Shown here in pieces: positions 33,174-48,240 of a stretch of 62,000 bases of DNA (its first letter is position 1; each line of letters opens with the position of its first letter). The notes below the pieces were generated by a model. That model was not told the origin of the DNA. It searched no databases and saw only the letters and a list, made by a program, of their open reading frames with translations. Both the position numbers and the translations under genes were made by a program. The DNA is taken from positions 26,307,614-26,369,613 of the forward strand of contig NC_135557.1 in NCBI RefSeq assembly GCF_964340395.1, given 5' to 3'. This stretch comes from Glandiceps talaboti (Eukaryota; Hemichordata; Enteropneusta; Spengelidae).

Positions 33174-33490
33174 CAACAAAGAAGTCCTAATATATCCATG
33201 GTATACGGACTATTCACAACAAAGAAGTCCTAATATATCCATGGTATACGGACTATTCACAACAAAGAAGCCCTAATGTATCCATGGTATACGGACTATT
33301 CACAACAAAGAAGTCCTAATATATCCATGGTATATGGACTATTCACAACAAAGAAGCCCTAATATATCCATGGTATACGGACTATTCACAACAAAGAAGT
33401 CCTAATATATCCATGGTATACGGACTATTCACAACAAAGAAGTCCTAATATATCCATGGTATACGGACTATTCACAACAAAGAAGTCCTA
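33174..33490 (+). repeat. 43-bp minisatellite, about 7 copies
   Basis: Unit starts caacaaagaagtcctaatat and continues atccatggtatacggactat. Nearly homogeneous, with CCATGG in each unit. Confidence 0.95.
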
Positions 33491-34238
33491 ACACACTCCT
33501 AAGGCTGAACAGGTAGAAGAACTAGATGTTGTTAGATGACAGGGAATAATGTAATTAGTTTATTAGTCAACTCTAACATTTGGGGCCCTTTCTTTAGTCT
33601 CAGCTGATCTTCATTACCAGAAATCTTACAAATACCTGAAGTAGACATATCTGAAACACTATGATCATTGGTATTAAATTTAGTGTACAGATGGATACAG
33701 GATAGTTACCATTCTTTTGTCTGATAAGATGCTATGCTGCAGAGCGATCATTGATCCTGTATATACCATAGAAATCCACATTTACATTTACGTGTAATGT
33801 AGTCTATAACATTAGTAAGTAAGTTTATTTGCAATTACAATACTGTTCTTCAGGCCACATGCATGATTAGTATTGATGATAACACTACATGTGTTGCATC
33901 GAGGTCGATCCATCGCAAGGAAATGAAGCAGGGGTATTAAACTTGTGGTCCATGTTCAGTGTGGACCAACATGTCTTTAAGATTGTTCTAATACAAGCGC
34001 CTATGCAGTTACAGTTAGTATTTGTACGTCAACCAGCTAAATAAATACTAATCAATTAGCATCGTAAACAATAATGTTACATTGTTTTTAACCACAAATA
34101 ACCCATTCATAGTAACTCTGACAATTGTGAGAGGTTTATTTTATCAGTAGCTGGAGATTGGGTATCACCATAACCACAGATAATCCCATAGTCCTACGTG
34201 TCTGAGCATGCTCAGTCTGGATTGCAAGTTCCCTATTA
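33491..34238. other. Non-coding stretch
   Basis: No gene or known element recognised. The right end carries single diverged relatives of the following repeat (attagtatttgtatgtcaac-like at about 34015). Confidence 0.6.
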
Positions 34239-35185
34239 TACAATTAGTATTTGTATGTCAACCAGCCAGTGCAGCATAATTGTACACAATTAGCATTTGT
34301 ATGTCAACCAGCTGGTGCAGCATAATTGTACACAATTAGTATTTGTATGTCAACCAGCTAGTGCAGCATAATTGTACACAATTAGTATTTGTATGTCAAC
34401 CAGCTAGTGCAGCATAATTGTACACAATTAGCATTTGTATGTCAACCAGCTGGTGCAGCATAATTGTACACAGTTAGTATTTGTATGTCAACCAGCTAGT
34501 GCAGCATAATTGTACACAATTAGCATTTGTATGTCAACCAGCTAGTGCAGCATAATTGTACACAATTAGTATTTGTATGTCAACCAGCTAGTGCAGCATA
34601 ATTGTACACAGTTAGTATTTGTATGTCAACCAGCTAGTGCAGCATAATTGTACACAATTAGTATTTGTATGTCAACCAGCTAGTGCAGCATAATTGTACA
34701 CAATTAGCATTTGTATGTCAACCAGCTAGTGCAGCATAATTGTACACAATTAGTATTTGTATGTCAACCAGCTAGTGCAGCATAATTGTACACAATTAGC
34801 ATTTGTATGTCAACCAGCTGGTGCAGCATAATTGTACACAGTTAGTATTTGTATGTCAACCAGCTAGTGCAGCATAATTGTACACAATTAGTATTTGTAT
34901 GTCAACCAGCTAGTGCAGCATAATTGTACATACTTAGCATTTGTATGTCAACCAGCTAGTGCAGCATAATTGTACACAATTAGCATTTGTATGTCAACCA
35001 GCTAGTGCAGCATAATTGTGCACAATTAGCATTTGTATGTCAACCAGCTAGTGCAGCATAATTGTACAGTTAGTATTTGTATGTCAACCAGCTAGTGCAG
35101 CATAATTGTACACAATTAGCATTTGTATGTCAACCAGCTAGTGCAGCATAATTGTACACAATTAGCATTTGTATGTCAACCAGCA
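34239..35185 (+). repeat. 46-bp minisatellite, about 20 copies
   Basis: Unit: acaattagtatttgtatgtc then aaccagctagtgcagcataa and ttgtac. Three two-state positions segregate along the array (agtattt/agcattt, gctagt/gctggt, acaatt/acagtt). An isolated single unit lies about 220 bases upstream. Confidence 0.96.
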
Positions 35186-35445
35186 GCCTGCATTCCTGTG
35201 GCTCGTAAATATATGTTCCATTGATCTAGAAATTTCACCAAAGCGGAAATTATTAAAATTCGTATCATTTATGAACATATGTACGCTTTGATAAATTTCT
35301 AACTATTCATATTTGAACACTATGGTTTTATGAAAAAATCCAAAATGGCCCCCACTGAATGCAGGGCTACTTGGAAAATTGAACCGGAAGTTGTGGAGGT
35401 AGACTTTTTTATGGTAGCGCTGTGTAGGAGCTGTGTAGGAGCTTG

Positions 35446-35447
35446 AG

Positions 35448-35538
<91 letters not shown>

Positions 35539-35556
35539 TTGTTTGTTTGTTTGTTT
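35446..35556. repeat. Compound (TG)n-(GTCT)n-(GTTT)n microsatellite
   Basis: Three adjoining homogeneous blocks, each one substitution away from its neighbour. Confidence 0.95.
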
Positions 35557-37499
35557 GTTTGTGCTGAGTGTCTGTCTCTGTCCATCCGTCAGTCCGTCCA
35601 TCCGTCCATCTATCTGTCTGGCCTGTGTGTGTGTTGTGGTAGCATACCGTGTATGTACACCAATTGTGTGTTTTGTATCAGAATATTTTCAAAGAGCATA
35701 TTACCACGCACATATTACAGACAAAATCAGGTCCGATTGCGTCCATTCGATGCATCACAGTTTACACACAGTGATGCTTTCTGTCGTAGACATATTCCCG
35801 GATGTGTAATACCTGAGAGAGAGGTTTAAAATGATTTGGCGCACCTCATAACCATCATATTTATTTGCTTCCTAGGAATTTATAATCGGAAATATTTATA
35901 TTTATCATAATGATAAATTATTGTGTGTTTGGTTAAAGAGAACCCTCGCTTTTGTTGACCAGATTCATAATTCTATAACTCGCATATTCAACAACGTTCA
36001 ATTTATAATTGCTCCATGAAATGAAATGTTTATCTTTCATCCCTAGATCCAAGACTCTTAAACGATTTCCGAAAAGGTCACGCCAGTCTTTTTATCATTA
36101 ATCACCACTGAGATAACATGACTTATGATTTTCACCTGAAGGTGCCCTGATCATATCAAACTATCCATTTTAAACCAAATACGGGTATGCTAGGAATCTG
36201 TCAGGTCAATCTCTACATTTTTGATGTATTGTAAACATTTAGATTCAAGTGGCGCATCCGCTTACAAAGTGGACAGTATTAAACAGCAACAGAAACATGG
36301 CGAGAATTCGAAGTTGAAGGAGTTGTACGTCAAGTGACAAGTTGTCAGGTATGTGTTTGTGCAGGGAGTTGCTCAGCGATTTTTAGAGATATACACAGAC
36401 ATGCGAAGGAAATGTTCTATTTTAGGATTGAAACTACTAGAAGGCGCCATTATCAAGGGACAGACGCCAATATTATGTATATGACATCTCTATTATTTTA
36501 TGGCAGACACCATTATCATCAAGTGGACGCCAGTACTATGTGATAATAGTGTTATTCCATAGCAGGCGCCATTATCACGTGACATACACATTTTTCATCT
36601 GACAGGCACCATAACCATGATAACAAACATCTGAATTGTGGTCCATTGTGTACGTAAGAGAAATTGTCAACTTGAAAAACAAAAACAAAAACAACACGAC
36701 ACAACACACCACACAACAACACAACACAACACAACACAACACAACACAACACAACACAAAACGACATGACACAACATACAATACAAATCATAAACGTATT
36801 TACAATATTTCTTCTTGTGACAGTTGCTGAAGTAAGTGGGAATGTGTAAATTTAACGCCACTGATGCTTGTCTTGTAAAATAATACCAGGTGTGAGACAA
36901 AATAACTGCTCAATGACCAATATATCGACAATATGAAATACATATCAAGTCACATATTAAATGGTGAATTCAATTTAGAGTTGTGAACAGCACTAGATAC
37001 CTAACACAGTTAGTAGCTATTGCCATGGCAACGTAAAGGAAGATGGCATGATCAAAGGAATCCTCATGCCTTTGGAAAAGGATGACTTCGGGAGAAAAAG
37101 AAACGGATAGATGTAGACCCACTCGTAGATGATATGTGCGAGTATCACATAACCTTCCATTATAAAATATTAAAATAATAATTACTCGAGGTCAAAATGA
37201 TAACACTTTCAACGGTGGCTCTGTAAGTAATCATGAGAATACTAAATTCATGACATCACGTTGAGGAGAAACACAGTATATTGGCCAGGAAAGAATCTAA
37301 TGCATTCAATCAGTGTAAGGTGAGATTGTGTCACAAAAGACTCCTCTTTGTTTACATGTGTTTTCAAGTAGGTTAAGCGAACAATACTAGTAGACACATA
37401 CATTGAATACATACATTGACTAACAACACTCGTTAAATCTATGATGAAAAAAGATAAAACTCTAAAGAAAGTAGTGTACAGATTTCAATTGAGAGGTAA
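35557..37499. other. Non-coding stretch
   Basis: No supported gene. It contains (ACAAC)n-type pentamers at about 36690-36765 and otherwise unique AT-rich sequence. Confidence 0.6.
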
Positions 37500-37765
37500 A
37501 CAAATCGACAATGTGAACATGTAGGGTTAATAAGTCAGTAATGTGAATATATAGGGGAAATAAGTCAACCGCATGTAAACATATTGAGTAAACAAGTGAG
37601 AAATGTAAACATATAGAGTAAATAAGTCAACCGTGCAAATATATAGAGTAAATACATCAACCATGTAAACGTATAGTTTACAAGTCAGTAATGTAAACAT
37701 ATAGAGTAAACAATTCAGCAGTGTAAACATATAGAGTAAACAAATCGACAATGTGGACATATAGA
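37500..37765 (+). repeat. Degenerate ~35-bp tandem repeat
   Basis: About seven loosely similar units of the type aatgtaaacatatagagtaa followed by acaagtca. It borders the 30-bp array that follows. Confidence 0.8.
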
Positions 37766-37770
37766 GCGCC

Positions 37771-38275
37771 AATGAATGTATGTATCAACATTTCAGTGCC
37801 AATGAAAGTATGTATCAACATTTCAGTGCCAATGAAAGTATGTATCAACATTTCAGAGCCAATGATAGTATGTATCAACATTTCAGTGTCAATGAAAGTA
37901 TGTATCAACATTTCAGTGCCAATGAAAGTATGTATCAACATTTCAGTGCCAATGAAAGTATGTATCAACATTTCAGTGCCAATGAAAGTATGTATCAACA
38001 TTTCAGTGCCAATGAAAGTATGTATCAGCATTTCAGTGCCAATGATAATATGTATCAACATTTCAGTGCCAATGATAGTATGTATCAACATTTCAGTGCC
38101 AATGAAAGTATGTATCAACATTTCAGTGCCAATGAAAGTATGTATCAACATTTCAGTGCCAATGATAATATGTATCAACATTTCAGTGCCAATGAAAGTA
38201 TGTATCAACATTTCAGTGCCAATGATAATATGTATCAACATTTCAGTGCCAATGATAGTATGTATCAACATTAAT
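37771..38275 (+). repeat. 30-bp minisatellite, about 17 copies
   Basis: Unit: aatgaaagtatgtatcaaca then tttcagtgcc. Two-state variation is mainly at gaaagta/gatagta/gataata. The unit is a multiple of three and so gives long artefactual frames on both strands. Confidence 0.97.
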
Positions 38276-38719
38276 CAGTAGTGTCTATAGCTTTGCAATA
38301 GTTTTATGTAAGTATTTTCACTCAAGGAAAACGGAACAAAATCATGATAAATAAAATGACCTTGCAGCCTCATACCCAAAGAATGTTCGCAATTTAGTGA
38401 CGTGAGTACTTTTGAACAAATCGATATGTAAACATCAATCAAAGATATAAACTGCATCATCGATCTATTTATAAGAAAGTATATATCACCGGAAAACAAA
38501 CTGTGTGTTTCCCATTGTTAATTGATATACATACACGTGTTGTAGAAAAAATAACAGGCTTACAGTCCATATAAGATAGAAACAGTATTGTATAATATAT
38601 AATAAATGGAATCAAAGGCAGATTTTCACATTATAGTTTGCACATAAATTCTAAATAATTTGAGCAGATATAGAAATAATGAACAAATTCATGTATCTAT
38701 AAAACATGTAATGTGATGT

Positions 38720-38720
<1 letters not shown>

Positions 38721-38772
<52 letters not shown>

Positions 38773-38779
38773 TGTGTGT
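38721..38779. repeat. (TG)n microsatellite
   Basis: TG run with a short cgcg interruption at its 3' end. Confidence 0.95.
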
Positions 38780-39766
38780 ATACAGTTTACATTTAAAATC
38801 GGACTAAAACTATATTTTCAAGCAATATAGTTGACAAGACAAGAGGCACAAATCTCGTGGTTATATCCGGAGCACGTTACTATTAACGTCAGTTGTAGGC
38901 GTGGTTGCTCGTATACGTTAAACTCAGATGGCCTAGGGCAGACGTACCTAGCGTAGTTACTTAATGATCGTGTATTAGATTCTAAATTATAGTCGTGCAG
39001 CTAAGTAGAGGTAATGCACGTCATCACATCAAATGAAACAGCACGGATAATCACTAACGACGTCTAGTACAGGTGAAGTGACTATCAAACCACTCCTGGT
39101 GGAATCAATCCATTTACTGCCATAAAGCGGCTGTGTTTGGCATTTATAACCATAAGTCTCTACCTTACAACATCTTTGTTATCAGCAACAGTAAAGTGTA
39201 CTTGAAGAAGGAAGCACACCGTGTTATGGTGAGTAGACGTTTAGGAAATATTTGATGTGCGTTCAACTATGACTGAGATTTGTTCATAAACTGACAAGAG
39301 CTTGAAACGACACCCATATTTCCTGTTGTTAGCTGTATATAGCTATTGGCTGATTAGCATCGCGAGCAGGAGAGTCGTCTACCCTAAGGAGAGTATAGAT
39401 TCACTTAAAGAATTAATAGAATCACACGTAAATAATATGTGAAAGAAACCATTGATTGCGAGATAATGCTAGATGCCTTGTAATTTGTATCTGTTTGCAG
39501 AGATGTAGGGAAGTGTTGAATGGAAGTACTGTTATTCTATTGACATATTTTATCGGTGTTATAGTTGTCAATTAAACGTCAAGAAGAGATACATTACTTC
39601 ACTTACCCTAGAGAGAAAGAGAGAGTAGAGGTGTACTTAAAAATTGATAGCAGCACGGGAGATAGAAATAATACATTTTGTTAAAGTGAGCAGATGGATA
39701 AGGATTTTGTATTTTTTGGGCATCTTTAATTTATAAAACAATTTTATCATGATTTTCTTTATAGTA
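38780..39766. other. Non-coding stretch
   Basis: No gene recognised. A sequence resembling a 5' exon end (gttatg|gtgagt at about 39228) is noted but unsupported. Confidence 0.5.
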
Positions 39767-39768
39767 TA

Positions 39769-39924
39769 TGAAAGCCAGTAAGGGACATTTTGTAAAATAA
39801 AAAATAAAAAATAATATCATTTCGTGCTCACAAGATAGTAAATCGTGCGCACAACATATCATGTCGTGCTCAGGAGATATTTTTTTTATTTTTTATTTTA
39901 CAAAATGCCCCTTACTGGCTTTCA
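39769..39924. mobile_element. Palindromic MITE, 156 bp, TA-flanked
   Basis: Inverted arms of about 50 bp: tgaaagccagtaagggacat at the left and gccccttactggctttca at the right, each with an A/T-rich inner part. A TA dinucleotide on both sides is compatible with a TA target duplication. The centre holds three degenerate copies of tcgtgctcacaagata. No coding capacity. Confidence 0.88.
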
Positions 39925-39929
39925 TAATA

Positions 39930-41650
<1,721 letters not shown>

Positions 41651-42544
41651 GGCAGGCAGGCAGTCAAGCAGTCAGTCAGTCAGGCAGGCAGGCAGACAGT
41701 AAATGACAGAAATAGGAGATGGTCACCGGCATAGAAACATCTACAAAATGTGAAATTCGAGTTTTTTTCCCTCATCAGAAGGAAGTGCATAGATATTGAA
41801 CAGAACACCACAGGAAACAGTTGATACATCCCTTCATTAGTAAATACTCAGACTGTTACAAGTTGAAGAGAAATGAGATACAGCCATTGTACTGTTTCTG
41901 AAATCAATGACGCCAGCAATAATCTTTTGTATTTGCGTGTTTTCATGTCACTACAAGTCATATTATTTGGAGCAAGGCGCCAATAAGTACAACTGGGGTT
42001 TACAATTTATGTAAACTAATGTCTCCACTAGGAACACTAAATGTGAAGGTCCAATGTAAATGCATGGTTACTTAGGATGCCAAAGTGTTAGTATATGTTA
42101 GGAAAGTGTTATACATATCATTCTGTACATCGTTTACTATTCCTTGTCGGGACATTAATGTCACTGACATCTAAATAACCCTGTCTTGCTTTGGAGCCTT
42201 GTTTTCGGTGAAGACGCCTACGACAACTGAATATCTACAATTACGTTTTGATCAACAATCTGGACTCTTTCATATTTTTTGTCTGCAGTTTGTGGGATGC
42301 ACACACTTGGATGTCCACATCTGTATCTGTAATGTGTGGGTAATGTACCACAATGTACGTATCTTGTGATGCACTGTTGTGTAATGTTCTAAATGTACAT
42401 GGTACATAAAAGGTACATCTTTAGATATTACCAAACCGTATTTATGAAAACTTAACGATCATGAGTAGCTTATTAAATAGAAGAAGTGTGATAAGTTTTC
42501 ATCGGGATAATACGAGCTAGCAAGCATCAATGATACATCCCCTT

Positions 42545-42905
42545 TTGAGTTACCCTTCACCGGCTCTGTTTGACACAACCACGCATAAATCAAATGAAAC
42601 TGTACACGTTACACGTTAAGATAACAAGATTAATGATGAAAGTTTATTGCAACATTTGGTCTAGTAACTGAAATGAACTAAAGTGACACAATGCAGACAT
42701 CAAAACATTGGCGCCTACATGTCTATATCTAGTTGCAGTTGCACGATTAAATGGTTTATTTCATAACATAAAATGTAGCAAGATATTGTGATCTAGCTAT
42801 ATCTCAGTGTAGAATATGCTGTTTCCTATTGTGTCATGCATGGTTGTATCAAACAGAGTCGTTGAACGTAAATTTGAAATGGGCTGCATTTACAAACTTA
42901 TTCAC
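42545..42905 (+). mobile_element. Dispersed repeat, copy 2 (uninterrupted)
   Basis: Diverged second copy of the repeat at 29575-30335, without the nested element. Class unknown, no ORF. Confidence 0.75.
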
Positions 42906-43112
42906 ACTGACCCACTTTGCATGTTACTAAGCTGTTTCATTGGCTCTACAAATATAATAATGTGAAACCATTTTATTATTGTAATGGAAGAGTAGTAATT
43001 AAAAAAAATCAACATGTTATTTTCTAAACATGCCAGCCTTATAGCTATACACTCATCTTTGACTTTATATAATTGAATTATCCCATTCACAAAAAAATGT
43101 CATGATTTATGT

Positions 43113-45842
43113 ACCTGGGGAAGCCTAATGTAAGGTAGCTGGTGAAGCCTAATGTAAGGTAGCTGGGGAAGCCTAATGTAAGGTAGCTGGGGAAGCCTAA
43201 TGTAAGGTAGCTGGGGAGGCCTAATGTAAGGTAGCTGGGGAAGCCTAATGTAAGGTAGCTGGGGAAGCCTAATGTAAGGTAGCTGGGGAAGCCTAATGTA
43301 AGGTAGCTGTGGAAGCCTAATGTACGGTAGCTGGGGAAGCCTAATGTAAGGTAGCTGGGAAAGCCTAATGTAAGGTAGCTGGGGAAGCCTAATGTAAGGT
43401 AGCTGGGGAAGCCTAATGTAAGGTAGCTGGGGAGGCCTAATGTAAGATAGCTGAGGAAGCCTAATGTAAGGTAGCTGGGGAAGCTTAATGTAAGGTAGCT
43501 GGGGAAGCCTAATGTAAGGTAGCTGGGGAAGCCTAATGTAAGGTAGCTGGGGAAGCCTAATGTAAGGTAGCTGGGGAAGCTTAATGTAAGGTAGCTGAGG
43601 AAGCTTAATGTAAGGTAGCTGGGAAAGCCTAATGTAAGGTAGCTGTGGAAGCCTAATGTAAGGTAGCTGGGGAAGCCTAATGTAAGGTAGCTGGGGAAGC
43701 TTAATGTAAGGTAGCTGGGGAAGCCTAATGTAAGGTAGCTGTGGAAGCCTAATGTAAGGTAGCTGTGGAAGCCTAATGTAAGGTAGCTGTGGAAGCCTAA
43801 TGTAAGGTAGCTGTGGAAGCCTAATGTAAGGTAGCTGGGGAAGCCTAATGTAAGGTAGCTGTGGAAGCCTAATGTAAGGTAGCTGTGGAAGCCTAATGTA
43901 AGGTAGCTGTGGAAGCCTAATGTAAGGTAGCTGGGGAAGCTTAATGTAAGGTAGCTGAGGAAGCTTAATGTAAGGTAGCTGGGAAAGCCTAATGTAAGGT
44001 AGCTGGGGAAGCCTAATGTAAGGTAGCTGGGGAAGCTTAATGTAAGGTAGCTGGGAAAGCCTAATGTAAGGTAGCTGGGGAAGCCTAATGTAAGGTAGCT
44101 GGGGAAGCCTAATGTAAGGTAGCTGGGGAAGCCTAATGTAAGGTAGCTGGGGAAGCTTAATGTAAGGTAGCTGGGAAAGCCTAATGTAAGGTAGCTGGGG
44201 AAGCCTAATGTAAGGTAGCTGGGGAAGCCTAATGTAAGGTAGCTGGGGAAGCCTAATGTAAGGTAGCTGGGGAAGCCTCATGTAAGGTAGCTGGGGAAGC
44301 CTAATGTAAGGTAGCTGGGGAAGCTTAATGTAAGGTAGCTGGGAAAGCCTAATGTAAGGTAGCTGAGGAAGCCTAATGTAAGGTAGCTGGGGAAGCTTAA
44401 TGTAAGGTAGCTGGGGAAGCCTAATGTAAGGTAGCTGTGGAAGCCTAATGTAAGGTAGCTGGGGAAGCTTAATGTAAGGTAGCTGAGGAAGCTTAATGTA
44501 AGGTAGCTGGGAAAGCCTAATGTAAGGTAGCTGAGGAAGCCTAATGTAAGGTAGCTGGGGAAGCTTAATGTAAGGTAGCTGGGGAAGCTTAATGTAAGGT
44601 AGCTGGGAAAGCCTAATGTAAGGTAGCTGAGGAAGCCTAATGTAAGGTAGCTGGGGAAGCTTAATGTAAGGTAGCTGGGGAGGCCTAATGTAAGGTAGCT
44701 GGGGAGGCCTAATGTAAGGTAGCTGTGGAAGCCTAATGTAAGGTAGCTGGGGAAGCCTAATGTAAGGTAGCTGGGGAAGCCTCATGTAAGGTAGCTGGGG
44801 AAGCCTAATGTAAGGTAGCTGGGGAAACCTAATGTAAGGTAGCTGGGGAAGCCTAATGTAAGGTAGCTGGGGAAGCCTAATGTAAGGTAGCTGGGGAAGC
44901 CTAATGTAAGGTAGCTGGGGAAGCCTAATGTAAGGTAGCTGGGGAAGCCTAATGTAAGGTAGCTGTGGAAGCCTAATGTAAGGTAGCTGTGGAAGCCTAA
45001 TGTAAGGTAGCTGGGGAAGCCTAATGTAAGGTAGCTGGGGAAGCCTAATGTAAGGTAGCTGGGGAAGCCTAATGTAAGGTAGCTGGGGAAGCCTAATGTA
45101 AGGTAGCTGTGGAAGCCTAATGTAAGGTAGCTGGGGAAGCCTAATGTAAGGTAGCTGTGGAAGCCTAATGTAAGGTAGCTGGGGAGGCCTAATGTAAGGT
45201 AGCTGGGGAGGCCTAATGTAAGGTAGCTGGGGAAGCCTAATGTAAGGTAGCTGGGGAAGCCTAATGTAAGGTAGCTGGGGAAGCCTAATGTAAGGTAGCT
45301 GGGGAAGCCTAATGTAAGGTAGCTGTGGAAGCCTAATGTAAGGTAGCTGGGGAAGCCTAATGTAAGGTAGCTGGGGAAGCCTAATGTAAGGTAGCTGTGG
45401 AAGCCTAATGTAAGGTAGCTGGGGAGGCCTAATGTAAGGTAGCTGGGGAAGCCTAATGTAAGGTAGCTGGGGAAGCCTAATGTAAGGTAGCTGGGGAGGC
45501 CTAATGTAAGGTAGCTGGGGAAGCCTAATGTAAGGTAGCTGGGGAAGCCTCATGTAAGGTAGCTGGGGAAGCCTAATGTAAGGTAGCTGGGGAAGCCTAA
45601 TGTAAGGTAGCTGTGGAAGCCTAATGTAAGGTAGCTGGGGAGGCCTAATGTAAGGTAGCTGGGGAAGCCTAATGTAAGGTAGCTGGGGAGGCCTAATGTA
45701 AGGTAGCTGGGGAAGCCTAATGTAAGGTAGCTGGGGAAGCCTAATGTAAGGTAGCTGGGGAGGCCTAATGTAAGGTAGCTGGGGAAGCCTAATGTAAGGT
45801 AGCTGGGGAGGCCTAATGTAAGGTAGCTGGGGAAGCCTAATG
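43113..45842 (-). repeat. 24-bp satellite array, about 114 copies
   Basis: Unit on the plus strand: ggaagcctaatgtaaggtag plus ctgg. 2.7 kb with no length change large enough to break register. Variation falls at a few positions: ggg/gag/gtg, gcc/gct, gaagcc/gaggcc, taatg/tcatg. Because 24 is a multiple of three, the minus strand reads 939 codons as an octapeptide LPQLPYIR repeat. Nothing supports translation: no upstream exon, promoter or non-repeat domain is seen. Confidence 0.97.
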
Positions 45843-45997
45843 ACCAGATTATATGCTTGATTAGTATATTTGAGCTTTTGCGGGGATACTCTGATCATGA
45901 CGGCGGATCTGAGTTTCAAAGCATTGTGCTACGGGCCATGCTTATGTACTAGCATATTTGTAAGAGATATTTACCATAGAACAAAAATCACATAAAT

Positions 45998-46018
45998 TTT
46001 ACTCAGACAGACAGACAG

Positions 46019-46067
<49 letters not shown>

Positions 46068-46070
46068 GAC
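45998..46070. repeat. (CAGA)n microsatellite
   Basis: About 17 tetramers with one cgga interruption, then purine-rich AGAG sequence. Confidence 0.95.
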
Positions 46071-46149
46071 GGGCACAGAGAGACAGAGACAGAGCCAGTG
46101 ACAGAGAGAGAGAGAGAGGGGGAGTGAGAGACATACAAAACAGAGCGTG

Positions 46150-46880
46150 TGTGTGTTATTGATTTGGGGGTCGTTTATTTAGAATATGATCGCATGGATG
46201 TGATTGTAAAAGATTGTTATTTCATCTTTCATATTGGCCATGATGAAATATTCCCATGATGCTTTGAACCATATACAAGTGCATGTATTACAATCACTAT
46301 ATTCCTCAATAATATACAACTACAAATATATGTCATCAGCTCATTTAAATCATAGTACATCTAGATGAACTGTTGGGGTGCAGTACACCAGAAAGAAGGA
46401 AATAAATTATGTTTAGTCACAATATTCACCACGTTGATGGCCTAGAACTTATTTTGATGAGAACTAAATGCGGAAATTACTAGCTCATTATTCGTGGTAA
46501 GTGTAATTTCACATCATGTTTTACTGATTTCCTGGTTTCAGGAATCATTGAAATGAATAATTTCGTCATAACAGATATCTAATTCATGAATAGTGTAGTG
46601 AGCTAGCAGGTAAGGTTCTCTTATGTATGTTTGTGATGTTCTGATTATGAAACAGTTGTAAAATTGATTGTTCATTTTACAGTGCGCACAAGCCAAGTTA
46701 TACGTCATTAGACTCAAACTTCAGGTCTAAGATCATTGACGTAAAGCTGTCACTTTTTTGATGTAGATAATTGAATATAACAATGTTTGTATGGATAGTT
46801 GATCTAACAACAGGTCAGTATGATGGGGCACTTTTAAAATTTGAACTCTAAGTTTGGTCTTAATAATGCAATATTGTACG
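46150..46880. other. Non-coding stretch
   Basis: Nothing recognised between the two arrays. Confidence 0.6.
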
Positions 46881-47568
46881 ATCCAGACACTTCCTAATTT
46901 TTGCAATTTATTCACTTTCCAGACACTTCCTAACTTTTGCAATTTATTCAGTTTCCAGACACTTCCTAACTTTTGCAATTTATTCAGTTTCCAGACACTT
47001 CCTAATTTTTGCAATTTATTCAGTTTCCAGACACTTCCTAACTTTTGCAATTTATTCACTTTCCAGACACTTCCTAATTTTTGCAATTTATTCAGTTTCC
47101 AGACACTTCCTAACTTTTGCAATTTATTCAGTTTCCAGACACTTCCTAACTTTTGCAATTTATTCAGTTTCCAGACACTTCCTAATTTTTGCAATTTATT
47201 CAGTTTCCAGACACTTCCTAATTTTTGTAATTTATTCAGTTTCCAGACACTTCCTAATTTTTGCAATTTATTCAGTTTCCAGACACTTCCTAATTTTTGC
47301 AATTTATTCACTTTCCAGACACTTCCTAACTTTTGCAATTTATTCACTTTCCAGACACTTCCTAATTTTTGCAATTTATTCAGTTTCCAGACACTTCCTA
47401 ATTTTTGCAATTTATTCACTTTCCAGACACTTCCTAATTTTTGCAATTTATTCACTTTCCAGACACTTCCTAATTTTTGCAATTTATTCACTTTCCAGAC
47501 ACTTCCTAACTTTTGCAATTTATTCACTTTCCAGACACTTCCTAACTTTTGCAATTTATTCAGTTACA
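46881..47568 (+). repeat. 36-bp minisatellite, 19 copies
   Basis: Unit: ccagacacttcctaattttt then gcaatttattcagttt. Two-state positions aattt/aactt and cagttt/cacttt. Stop-free on both strands in some frames because 36 is a multiple of three. Confidence 0.97.
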
Positions 47569-48097
47569 AACATGGATTAGGTATAAGTTGTCTCATTTTT
47601 TTAAATTAGGAAAACAGTAAAATTATTTTATGAATATCAAATCCAAAATAATACCACGTTGTCATCCATATGACCACTCTCCCCAATCTGTGTCATATTA
47701 AAACTTGTTCCTGGCCGGTTTGAAGAGATTAAAGAACTTCAGGGGTTCACCGTTATGTTCAAGGATTTTGACTAAATTCAAAATAAAAAAAAAATCACGG
47801 CGACCCCTACTTTTCTGAAATATTTTTTATTTGATTTTAACTGAGAATGGACTGGGGGTTTCTCGAGCAAAGTGACAGCAAACTTTTTAAAAAGTATACA
47901 TACTGTGTTATATATAAAGATGATAAATTATATGATAACATATATTGAGTCATAACATCACTTTTATTACATATCTAAACTGTAGGTAACTAGTCTACAT
48001 GTTGCAAAACATGATTCATCAAATTTAATTAGGAAGGATACTGAAATATGCAACAAAAAGTACCATCAAGCGAACCATTAAGACTATGACATGTTTA

Positions 48098-48240
48098 AGC
48101 AATAAACCACCCCTGGGGATGGTATACCAAGAGGTTTTGACCAGTGAACGAAATATATGCACGAGCGATAGGGATTGCATATATTGAGTTCACTGGTCAA
48201 AACCGAGTGGTATACCATTCCCAGGGGGTGGTTTATCGCT
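48098..48240. mobile_element. Hairpin/foldback element with ~50-bp arms
   Basis: Left arm 48098-48149 (agcaataaaccacccctggg ... gaccagtgaac) pairs with right arm 48188-48240 (gttcactggtcaaaaccgag ... ggtttatcgct). The loop is about 38 bases. Confidence 0.85.

Noticed and set aside
37678-38281. Three long frames across 37.7-38.3 kb
   Set aside because: Produced by the 30-bp minisatellite.
39080-39235. Possible 5' non-coding exon ending gttatg before gtgagt
   Set aside because: Donor-like hexamers are common by chance, and nothing links it to the NHL gene 12 kb downstream.
43100-45919. 939-residue minus-strand protein
   Set aside because: It is an octapeptide repeat created by a 24-bp satellite, with no flanking exons, promoter or domain. 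Treated as an array, not a gene.
46733-47609. Overlapping long frames on both strands
   Set aside because: Produced by the 36-bp minisatellite. Both strands are open because the unit is a multiple of three and lacks stops.
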